DNA from: a bacterium
GTDB lineage: Bacteria > Vulcanimicrobiota > CADAWZ01
Reading direction: 5' to 3'
Length of the DNA: 5,613 nt
NCBI GenBank assembly: GCA_024409025.1
Contig: JAKSUM010000097.1
Location: forward strand, 1 to 5,613
The position numbers were made by a program, and so were the translations under genes. Numbering within the stretch: the first letter of the stretch is position 1; each line of letters opens with the position of its first letter. The notes under the pieces were generated by a model. The model ran no database searches. It was not told where the DNA came from and saw only the letters and a program-made list of their open reading frames with translations. This document shows, piece by piece, positions 1-5,613 of the stretch.

Positions 1-273
1 CATGGAAATAACCCGTCTTATCCGGAAAACGTACCTTGCGTAATAAACGACAGGGAGACATGTGAAATGTTCGTGTTTTCAAGCAGCTCTGTAATAGCAG
101 AAAACATAGCAGATATGACGATAAAGGAGGAGGAGGAAGGAACTGGAATCATATTCCAGCTCACATCAATAAAGCTTGATGAGGCGAAAAAACAGATAGA
201 AATAGGAAGGTCTGACATTTCCGAATCTAAATTTGCCGAAAAAGCCTCATGGACAATATATCCCAAAAACTGA
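1..273 (+). CDS. PilW-like minor pilin, C-terminal fragment (W1)
   Basis: The reading frame is open from base 1 and ends at TGA 271-273, so this is the last 90 residues of a gene that starts upstream of the window. The signal segment is therefore not visible. It is assigned by alignment to the complete PilW-like protein at 3636-4511. Both have an F-x-(F/Y)-S-S segment followed by an I-A-x-x-I helix (residues 24-38 here), then GTGI (47-50), an EAxKQI motif (61-66) and a terminal YPKN/YPRN. In PilW/GspJ proteins this C-terminal part belongs to the periplasmic beta-rich domain that packs with other minor pilins. Two Cys (residues 13 and 21) could pair. An acidic run of four Glu (43-46) replaces a longer acidic linker found in the paralogue. 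It lies 109 bases upstream of the PilX-like gene X1, matching the W-X gene order repeated later. The paralogy is clear; the name PilW rests on that paralogue. Confidence 0.75.
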   Translation, partial: HGNNPSYPENVPCVINDRETCEMFVFSSSSVIAENIADMTIKEEEEGTGIIFQLTSIKLDEAKKQIEIGRSDISESKFAEKASWTIYPKN

Positions 274-382
274 CAGGCCCTGTTTCTGTAAAATACGGAA
301 AACGGCACATGGAACAAGGCTGCCTGCAAAGCCAATAAATTTTCAGTAAAGGCAACTCCGCATCGCGAAGCAGATATGGATT
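274..382 (+). other. Intergenic gap between W1 and X1 with two small dyads
   Basis: This is the only non-coding stretch longer than 20 bases in the window. It holds an 8-bp stem-loop (283-301) and an imperfect 12-base dyad centred on TCGCGA (360-371). No good paired -35/-10 boxes were found. CTGACA at 270-275 resembles a -35 box, but the nearest TAAAAT (289-294) is only 13 bases beyond it. No U-tract follows the hairpin, so an intrinsic terminator is not supported. The corresponding W2-X2 junction has one base between genes, so this gap was either gained here or lost there. Confidence 0.6.
283..301 (+). other. Small stem-loop just after the W1 stop
   Basis: TTTCTGTA (283-290) pairs with TACGGAAA (294-301) across an AAA loop, giving eight base pairs including one T-G wobble. 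The stem is A/T-rich and probably weak. Its position ten bases after the W1 stop would suit an RNA 3' end stabiliser or a processing site between W1 and X1, but nothing else in the sequence confirms a function. A chance palindrome in A-rich DNA remains possible. Confidence 0.3.
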
Positions 383-2866
383 ATGAAAAAGAGATACAAA
401 GGAATAGCGCTGCTCTATGTTCTTTTTATAACGGCGCTTCTTACAATATATATGTCCGGATCAGTTCAGCAGCTGCTGCAGAGCGTTTTTATCACCAAAA
501 AGTTTACAGGCAGCGAAAAGGCTTACTGGGCATCATTTGCAGGACAGGAATATATAAAGCATAAAATCTATGAAAATATTTCCTGGCCGTCAAATTCTCA
601 TCTCGGAACGGAGAAATATTGTGATTACTCGGTAAAATCCGAAGACACAGGGACAGGCATTAAGGTGCATGGAATTTCAGACGACAGAACATCTGAATTC
701 TACATATTCTTTTCAAAAGAAAAACACTCTATGACAACTCCCGAAGGAGAAACCTGCACTTCAATAGTCCCATCCTCACTTCCTGACGGAATTACCTGCT
801 GCTCATACAACACGCTGACAGCCGGAGCATCAGCCTCCGGAACTGAAAGAATACAGACATCATCAGAACCAAGCAGAATAGCGACAATAGCGGTCCCAGG
901 AATATATATAGCCTCAGAAGGTATATCAGGAGCATACAGGTCAACAACGGAAAAGCTTATAATAACAGAAAACTCCAGTCTCTATAGTGGCGGAATATAC
1001 TCCGGCGGCGATATAGCAATAAATCTAAAGGGTGATGCCGCAACAATGCAGCTGAGCAAATCCTCAACGGCAAAGCCTGACATATTCTGCAAGGGCACAT
1101 TTTATGTCAACAGGGAAAGAAACGAGGACGAAGAGGAGCCATCGGCAAAAAAAACTTTTCCTGTAAGCCTTGAAGAGGGCACCATATATTACAAAGACAA
1201 GATAACAATAGACGACAGGGCTAATGGTGAAAATTACTCGTCAAACAAAATGTCAAGCAGGACGGCATTTAAAAGGAAATACGGACTGAACATTGACAGA
1301 TACAGTTCCTCAAATTCATTTCCTGAGGCCTCATGGGAAGCAATATCAAGAAGCGCAGAAAAAAGCATCAAGAATGAAATCCCCAAAGGGACCTATGCCG
1401 CAATATTCTGCGAAAAAGAAAAAAAGCACCTGCTCTACTATATACCAGCAGACACATCGAATCCGGATGAGGATACGGCAAAGAAGGCAACTGAGGAAAT
1501 TGCACAAAACATAAACAGCAGCCTTGCCCTTCAGGAGCTTGACCATTCGGCAACGGAAGATGAAATAGACAAGGCTGTAAAAGCCTCCTATGAAAAGAGC
1601 CAGAAAATAATTGAAGTCAAAGACAAGGACGAGAACAAAAAGGAACTCGGGGCATCTATCACAATAAACACAATTAAGAAGCAGGACAAGCAGCCGGCAA
1701 AAGACAATCCATCAGAGGATGTAATGACAGTATCCTACACGCCGGCAATACATATGGCGACAGATACAAAGGCGGCAGATGCAAGGGACGAAGAAGGCAG
1801 GCCGATACAAGGAATAAGCTTTATCTCACTTATCAATGACGGTGAAAGCCTTAACGGATTCAGGGAATCATCTAAGCCTTTTAATTTCGTATTCAATTCA
1901 AACGTAAAAGAAAATGAATCAGAGCACAGGGAAAAAAACGGAGACGAGGAGATAATAACGCTCACCAAAGAATTTACAAAAGATCCGGCCTCCCTATACT
2001 GCGACGGACCTGTAAGAATAAACGGAATGATAAAAGGGGAAGGCCAGCTGTTTGCCGGAAGCTCAGTATATTTTGAATCAGGAAGCGATCTTAACGTAAT
2101 AAGCGAATCGGAGAAAAAAATATACGGCTCCTCAAATCAGATAGCAATATATGCAAAAGGATCTGTCAGAATGGGATTCCTTGAGTCAACAACAAACACC
2201 AAGCTGGTAAACTCAAAAATAAAAGACGCAATGGCAGGAAAGTCAGCCGGCAGTCAGCATAGGCTCAAACAGGACATACGTGACACCACTGTAAATTTCA
2301 GTCAGAGCGAGCTTGCCGAAATAGCAGGATCGAACATAAAAGGCTCAACCAAGCTCAGGGATTTTCTGAAAAATTACTGCGGATACAGTAATGACGAGTC
2401 TCAAAACCTTATAGGCAAAACAATCGAAAATAATATGTATGTCACATCACATACGGGAACAGGATATTTTCAAGGGCGTTACGGATGGTACTCCTACAAT
2501 TATACATATTATATGTATCACATGCCAAACGATGCGTCTAAAATATCCGTAACACCGCAGGCCCCTTCATCGTTCTGTGGCATAATATACACATGCGGCG
2601 GTTTCTATGCAAACATGCAGGGAAATCCCATGACGATAAACGGAGCCATTGTTTCATACGGAGGTCTTCCAGGAGAATCACTTCCGGGAAGCGGAACAGG
2701 ACTTTCAGAAGACTCTCTTATGGGCCTCTCTCCCGGAAGCATAAAAATCGACAACTGCACCTCATTTAATATAATATATGACTCGGACACAATGGACGCA
2801 TTCCTGCAGAATGCAGAAACGGAATCAATGTCCAATCTGGTCACAGTATATTTTAACAAATTATGA
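383..2866 (+). CDS. PilX-like minor pilin with very large beta-rich passenger (X1)
   Basis: This is an 827-residue protein with a prepilin-type N-terminus. A basic leader MKKRYKG ends in Gly7, followed by a hydrophobic helix of about 20 residues (8-28). The mature +5 residue is Tyr12 rather than Glu, as in other Glu-less PilX/GspK-type pilins. The WASFAG segment (49-54) matches the conserved A-x-x-AG of PilX N-terminal domains. Beyond it, residues 170-350 form a module shared with X2 (IASEG, INLK, AKP..CK, NIDRYS, GTYAA motifs). A charged K/E/D-rich stretch spans about 360-450. Two later beta-rich stretches follow, at 536-600 and 730-805. The latter reads GIIYTCGGF, TINGAIVSYGG, then IIYDSD, a pattern usual at the C-terminus of PilX-like proteins. 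PilX is usually near 200 residues, so this one is far larger. It would be cleaved by prepilin peptidase and built into the pilus tip. ATG 383 is the only ATG between the in-frame stop at 347 and the signal segment; its Shine-Dalgarno site is weak. It overlaps S by four bases. Confidence 0.75.
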   Translation: MKKRYKGIALLYVLFITALLTIYMSGSVQQLLQSVFITKKFTGSEKAYWASFAGQEYIKHKIYENISWPSNSHLGTEKYCDYSVKSEDTGTGIKVHGISDDRTSEFYIFFSKEKHSMTTPEGETCTSIVPSSLPDGITCCSYNTLTAGASASGTERIQTSSEPSRIATIAVPGIYIASEGISGAYRSTTEKLIITENSSLYSGGIYSGGDIAINLKGDAATMQLSKSSTAKPDIFCKGTFYVNRERNEDEEEPSAKKTFPVSLEEGTIYYKDKITIDDRANGENYSSNKMSSRTAFKRKYGLNIDRYSSSNSFPEASWEAISRSAEKSIKNEIPKGTYAAIFCEKEKKHLLYYIPADTSNPDEDTAKKATEEIAQNINSSLALQELDHSATEDEIDKAVKASYEKSQKIIEVKDKDENKKELGASITINTIKKQDKQPAKDNPSEDVMTVSYTPAIHMATDTKAADARDEEGRPIQGISFISLINDGESLNGFRESSKPFNFVFNSNVKENESEHREKNGDEEIITLTKEFTKDPASLYCDGPVRINGMIKGEGQLFAGSSVYFESGSDLNVISESEKKIYGSSNQIAIYAKGSVRMGFLESTTNTKLVNSKIKDAMAGKSAGSQHRLKQDIRDTTVNFSQSELAEIAGSNIKGSTKLRDFLKNYCGYSNDESQNLIGKTIENNMYVTSHTGTGYFQGRYGWYSYNYTYYMYHMPNDASKISVTPQAPSSFCGIIYTCGGFYANMQGNPMTINGAIVSYGGLPGESLPGSGTGLSEDSLMGLSPGSIKIDNCTSFNIIYDSDTMDAFLQNAETESMSNLVTVYFNKL
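2863..2866 (+). promoter_or_regulatory. ATGA stop-start overlap coupling X1 to S
   Basis: The X1 stop TGA (2864-2866) overlaps the S start ATG (2863-2865). The bases upstream are A/T-rich with no Shine-Dalgarno-like sequence. Translation of S therefore most likely depends on ribosomes re-initiating after finishing X1, which would tie S output to X1 output. Confidence 0.7.
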
Positions 2867-3618
2867 TCGGAAGCATAAAATTTAAAATATTATCAATTAT
2901 TATAGCGGCCCTTGCCATATCAGTAATAACATTCCATCCAGCAGATTCTGCAGGCAGAAAATCATGCGAGTACTCAATAGAAAACGTATTCAGGCTAAGG
3001 GGCGGATTTCCAGAGACGGCGGAAGCAAAGGCGGAATCAACAGGACTCAAACTTGAGGATTTTCTAAAGCTCCAGAAGCGCTCCGCATCATCAATGCTGC
3101 CGGAAGAGCTGAAAAAAATAAACGAGATAAGGGAATCACAGATAAAGCCATCTCCAGAAGTGCTTATGCAGAAAGTAGTGCCATCGGGAGACATAGGCAG
3201 ATACATATCAGGAGAAAAAAAAGTCAAGGGATTCCTTTCCGTATGCGCGGATACAGCCGGATACAGGACAGTAAATGACTTTTATTACGGCCTCAGGCTT
3301 GATTATCCCGGAAGCAAATATTTCCATGGGATGAAAAGCATAGGAATAATACGTTTCAAAGCAAAAAATGCATCAAAATGTATAATCCCGCGTTCAAGGG
3401 GATTCGGTGGAGACTTCTCAGATCCCTATCCATTTGGAGGGCACGGATTCACGACAGGTACAAACGGAAGGCTTGGAACTCCCGAATGGGTACTGCAAGA
3501 GCCGGCAGATCTTTATGACGGGGCGGCAATATTCGAGCTCTGGTCAGACGGAGAGGAAACATTAAGGGCAATATTCAGGAACGGAAAATTCGACAGGGTA
3601 ACTGGAAACATACGATAG
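2863..3618 (+). CDS. Exported protein of unknown function between two pilin pairs (S)
   Basis: This is a 251-residue protein that I do not recognise with certainty. Residues 1-8 are short and basic, and 9-24 are a hydrophobic core. A likely signal peptidase I site lies at ADS/A or DSA/G (residues 27-31), so the mature protein would be periplasmic or exported. There is no lipobox and no prepilin Gly-plus-hydrophobic signature. Residues 52-105 look helical and charged. Residues 123-247 look like a compact domain with GLRLDYPGSKYF (143-154), IGIIRFKA (160-167), GHGFTTGTNG (193-202), PEW (207-209), DGAAIFEL (219-226) and DGEETLRAIF (229-238). From memory this pattern recalls C-terminal domains of polymorphic-toxin or ADP-ribosyltransferase-like proteins, but that is unproven and no complete catalytic triad is evident. 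There are three Cys (35, 128, 173). It is translationally coupled to X1 and followed nine bases after the stop region by the W2 ribosome site, so it is part of the pilin operon. It may be a tip-associated, chaperone-like or cargo protein. Confidence 0.7.
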   Translation: MIGSIKFKILSIIIAALAISVITFHPADSAGRKSCEYSIENVFRLRGGFPETAEAKAESTGLKLEDFLKLQKRSASSMLPEELKKINEIRESQIKPSPEVLMQKVVPSGDIGRYISGEKKVKGFLSVCADTAGYRTVNDFYYGLRLDYPGSKYFHGMKSIGIIRFKAKNASKCIIPRSRGFGGDFSDPYPFGGHGFTTGTNGRLGTPEWVLQEPADLYDGAAIFELWSDGEETLRAIFRNGKFDRVTGNIR

Positions 3619-3619
3619 C

Positions 3620-3626
3620 GGGAGGA
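3620..3626 (+). promoter_or_regulatory. Shine-Dalgarno site deciding the W2 start
   Basis: GGGAGGA is the strongest ribosome-binding sequence at any gene boundary in the window. It directly abuts the ATG at 3627, leaving no usable spacer, but lies ten bases (counted from the GGAGG core) before the ATG at 3636. This favours the second ATG as the real start. W2 would then start independently of S. Confidence 0.65.
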
Positions 3627-3635
3627 ATGCCTCAC

Positions 3636-4511
3636 ATGATTTTCAAAAGCAATTGCAGAGGAATAAGCCTTGTAGAGGCACTGCTTTCGACTGCAATATT
3701 CTCATTTGTTTCAGTAATCCTTTTTACAATGACAAGCGACTTCTTCAAAAGCATGAGGCTTGCCGACAGCAGCCAGTCCATGAACCAGAAATTCATACAG
3801 GCTGATCAGTATCTGAACAGGGATTTAAGGATAACAGACTCAAGGTACATATATTCTTATACTACCGAACACTCAAATACAAAAAGCAGATGGATTATGT
3901 TTCCAATAGCGACTGACGACAATGGGAACTGTTCTTCGACATCGAACAGAATATGCTGGTCAAAAGTCGTCATATATTACCTCTCCTGTTCAAAATCATC
4001 CTGCAGCGAATGTTCAAGCTATATGTCACCGGATGAGACGCCATTTAAGAACTGTTGCGACAAGAATCTTATAAGGCTTGTATATAATTACGCCGGCTCA
4101 GACGACCCGAACATATTTTCAATATCCTGTTCTCTTTTTGCAAAGGACATAAGCTCATATCTGACAGCTTATAAGAGCTCAGCCCTTCCGGACGAAAAAT
4201 CATATACGCTCCCAGATTATGGCGAAGAGACAAAATTCAAATACAGCTCGATGCGGATAGCGGCAAGAGAAATACTTGACTTAAAATTGGACAGAGCTCC
4301 CGATTCAGGAAATGAAGAAGGCTCGGATCCGGACAATCCGCCTGACATGTACGAAAGTTCCGGCACAGGAATAAAACTGGATATCTTCACAGCGCGTACA
4401 GAAGAAGCTGCAAAACAGATTGACCTGTCGTCAGCAGACTATACAGGCAAGGACAGAAAATACCTTGACTCGCTGACAATTCTCGTATATCCAAGAAACG
4501 GTAGGAATTAG
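3636..4511 (+). CDS. PilW/GspJ-like type IV prepilin with Cys-rich middle (W2)
   Basis: This is a 291-residue protein (294 if the ATG at 3627 is used). The start at 3636 is chosen because GGAGG at 3621-3625 is then properly spaced. The leader MIFKSNCRG ends in Gly9 and is followed by ISLVE, so the mature protein has the classic Glu at +5 (Glu14) and a hydrophobic helix to about residue 33. This is the prepilin peptidase site and the polymerisation helix. Residues 57-66 (DQYLNRDLR-type segment) match the amphipathic part typical of PilW and GspJ. The middle carries a Cys cluster: Cys98, 107, 118, 123, 126, 140, 141 and 165. An acidic linker (residues about 220-240) precedes a C-terminal domain shared with W1 (GTGI, EEAAKQI, YPRN). 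PilW proteins are minor pilins that prime fibre assembly with PilX partners, and X2 follows after a single base. A type II secretion pseudopilin (GspJ) role is the main alternative. The Cys-rich insert is not something I know from standard PilW. Confidence 0.85.
   Translation: MIFKSNCRGISLVEALLSTAIFSFVSVILFTMTSDFFKSMRLADSSQSMNQKFIQADQYLNRDLRITDSRYIYSYTTEHSNTKSRWIMFPIATDDNGNCSSTSNRICWSKVVIYYLSCSKSSCSECSSYMSPDETPFKNCCDKNLIRLVYNYAGSDDPNIFSISCSLFAKDISSYLTAYKSSALPDEKSYTLPDYGEETKFKYSSMRIAAREILDLKLDRAPDSGNEEGSDPDNPPDMYESSGTGIKLDIFTARTEEAAKQIDLSSADYTGKDRKYLDSLTILVYPRNGRN
4503..4506 (+). promoter_or_regulatory. Ribosome-binding site of X2 inside the W2 end
   Basis: AGGA sits six bases before the X2 ATG and lies within the last W2 codons. 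The spacing is good. The W2 stop (TAG 4509-4511) and the X2 start (4513) are one base apart, so W2 and X2 are translationally linked. Confidence 0.55.
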
Positions 4512-4512
4512 T

Positions 4513-5613
4513 ATGATAAAAAATTCTAAACGCGGAATATTTCTAATATATGTCCTGTTTGCCGTGGCTCTTATAACCGTTTTCATGTTCGGCTCGGTCG
4601 AAAAGCTCCAGCAGACAATATTTCTTGGGAAAAAGCTAAACGGAGAAAATAAGGCATTTTGGGCTTCAGAAGCGGGAATAGCCTATGCGGAATACAGGCT
4701 TAAGCAGAATATAGGATGGCCGTTTCTCAGGGAAAGCCCGACAGAAAGCGTGTCATTCGGAAGCTTTAAGGTAACTGAAACTAAGACAAACGGAGGCAAC
4801 GGGCTTGTTGTTCATGGAATTACAGAGGACGAATCAGAGGAATTCTGCATATACTTTTCAAACAAGATAACCTCAAAAACAGAAAACGGAACAACTTTTT
4901 CATCAATTGTCCCCTCCTCTTTTCCATCCGAGACTAAAAATCTGTCCTACTGCTCATACTCGTCAATGACTAAAAATACAGTACAACAGCTGTTTTCATA
5001 TGGCAATGAACAGAAAAAGTATTCAATGGAACTCGTTGAAATATCTTCAAACCCTAAAGTTCACAGATCCATAATAACAGCTCCTGGGGTATATGTTGCA
5101 TCTGAAGGAAGAAGCGGAGTCTACAGGGCTATCACAGAAAAAATGATGATAGCAGACAGGGCAAATGTCGTAGGCGCCGGACTTTATGCCGGAGGAAATG
5201 TCAATATAAATCTTAAACGCTCAGATGCGGCATTCACAATATCACAGTCAAGCAATGCAAAACCAGAGCTTTACTGCAAAAAAGACATGATAATGCAAAG
5301 GAACGGCTCATCATCATCCGGAACCTACACTTTTCCCTGCAAAGCAGATAACGGAACAATATTTTACGGCAATAAATTTATTCTCAATGACAATGCATAC
5401 GGAAAGAGTTACAGCTCTGAAATTTCCACAATGAAAAGGGATTACGGAGTAAACATAGACAGGTATTCCGATCAGGAATTTCCAAAGCTGTCATGGAACG
5501 AAGTAAAAAAGAAAGCGGACAAGCTCAATATAGCAAGCATATCATGCGGCACATATGCAGCCGTATGGAACATCGACGACAGCAGATTTGAGCTTTATTA
5601 CTTTGACACAAAT
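4513..5613 (+). CDS. PilX-like minor pilin with large passenger, 3' end beyond window (X2)
   Basis: The frame is open from ATG 4513 to the last base, giving 367 residues with no stop, so the C-terminus is missing. The leader MIKNSKRG ends in Gly8, followed by IFLIY and a hydrophobic helix to about residue 28. The mature +5 residue is Tyr13, as in X1. WASEAG (50-55) is the usual PilX N-terminal motif and keeps the Glu that X1 has lost. Over the first 62 mature residues X1 and X2 align with no gap and 31 identities. Further shared blocks are SIVPSS (131-136), VASEGRSGVYR (195-205), INLKRSDAA (231-240), AKPELYCK (249-256), NIDRYS (314-319), SW (327-328) and GTYAA (346-350). It lacks the acidic 241-256 insert of X1 and has a Ser/Gly run (265-270) there instead. 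By analogy it would be cleaved by prepilin peptidase and join W2 in a pilus-tip complex. A GspK-like role is less likely given the beta-rich, Gly-containing passenger. Its full length is probably several hundred residues more if it matches X1. Confidence 0.75.
   Translation, partial: MIKNSKRGIFLIYVLFAVALITVFMFGSVEKLQQTIFLGKKLNGENKAFWASEAGIAYAEYRLKQNIGWPFLRESPTESVSFGSFKVTETKTNGGNGLVVHGITEDESEEFCIYFSNKITSKTENGTTFSSIVPSSFPSETKNLSYCSYSSMTKNTVQQLFSYGNEQKKYSMELVEISSNPKVHRSIITAPGVYVASEGRSGVYRAITEKMMIADRANVVGAGLYAGGNVNINLKRSDAAFTISQSSNAKPELYCKKDMIMQRNGSSSSGTYTFPCKADNGTIFYGNKFILNDNAYGKSYSSEISTMKRDYGVNIDRYSDQEFPKLSWNEVKKKADKLNIASISCGTYAAVWNIDDSRFELYYFDTN

Noticed and set aside
121..136. Strong Shine-Dalgarno-like run of GGAG repeats inside W1
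   Set aside because: It encodes the K-E-E-E-E run of W1 and no start codon follows within usable distance.
270..294. Possible promoter: CTGACA with TAAAAT
   Set aside because: The spacing between the boxes is only 13 bases, too short for a standard housekeeping promoter, and no alternative -10 box at 16-18 bases fits.
18..335. 105-codon open frame on the - strand over W1 and the gap
   Set aside because: It lies opposite the W1 coding frame, has no recognisable motif or start signal, and W1 is supported by paralogy with W2.
309..338. Nine-codon open frame in the gap before X1
   Set aside because: It has no ribosome site, and such a short frame is expected by chance.
376..564. 62-codon + strand frame starting seven bases before X1
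   Set aside because: It overlaps the X1 signal segment in another frame, lacks a better ribosome site, and has no homologue-like pattern, while X1 matches X2 residue by residue here.
2681..2691. Perfect short palindrome CTTCCGGGAAG in X1
   Set aside because: It lies within coding sequence for a Leu-Pro-Gly-Ser repeat-like segment, has a one-base loop, and is explained by codon choice.
383..2866. X1 as a type II secretion GspK
   Set aside because: GspK also lacks Glu at +5, but X1 is far longer than any usual GspK and has the PilX-like NGAI...IIYD ending. A GspK role is left as a minor alternative only.
2853..3227. 124-codon open frame on the - strand opposite S
   Set aside because: It is a mirror of the S coding strand, with Ser/Phe-rich low-complexity sequence and no family features. 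S is in the operon frame with coupling to X1.

Overview
The window looks like chromosome of a diderm (Gram-negative type) bacterium that makes type IV pili or a related type II secretion pseudopilus. Prepilin signal segments at the start of three proteins support this. Base composition is A-rich (roughly 40% GC by eye), with heavy use of ATA for Ile and AGG/AGA for Arg in every gene. This argues against an enterobacterial or pseudomonad host, but I cannot name the organism. The codon style is uniform, so nothing suggests that one gene was recently acquired.

All genes lie on the + strand in a tight row. (1) Bases 1-273 hold the C-terminal 90 residues of a PilW-like minor pilin (W1). (2) A 109-base gap (274-382) contains a small hairpin and a short dyad. 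(3) Bases 383-2866 encode X1, an 827-residue PilX-like protein with a type III-like signal segment and a very large beta-rich, Gly/Ser-rich passenger. (4) Bases 2863-3618 encode S, a 251-residue exported protein of unknown function that overlaps X1 by ATGA. (5) Bases 3636-4511 encode W2, a classic PilW/GspJ-like prepilin with a Cys-rich middle. (6) From base 4513 to the window edge lies X2, a second PilX-like protein, of which 367 residues are visible.

The main structural observation is that W1-X1 and W2-X2 are two paralogous copies of one two-gene unit, with the exported protein S between them. W1 and W2 share their C-terminal pattern. X1 and X2 align without a gap over the first 62 mature residues (31 identities counted by eye) and share motifs through at least residue 350. 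The duplication is old, because the DNA has diverged throughout. PilW and PilX family proteins are known minor pilins that sit at or near the pilus tip and prime assembly. By inference this locus encodes two alternative or cooperating tip complexes that display unusually large PilX-like passengers. S occupies the place where other minor-pilin operons carry an exported tip protein such as PilY1, although S is not PilY1-like. From memory only, the C-terminal half of S resembles enzyme or toxin-like domains of polymorphic toxins; this is a weak hypothesis.

From W2 onward the stop-to-start spacing is one base, and X1-S overlap, so X1-S-W2-X2 very probably form one transcript. The gap before X1 is the only place inside the window where an internal promoter or processing site could fit, and no convincing promoter was found there. 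No RNA gene, mobile element, CRISPR array or intrinsic terminator was seen.
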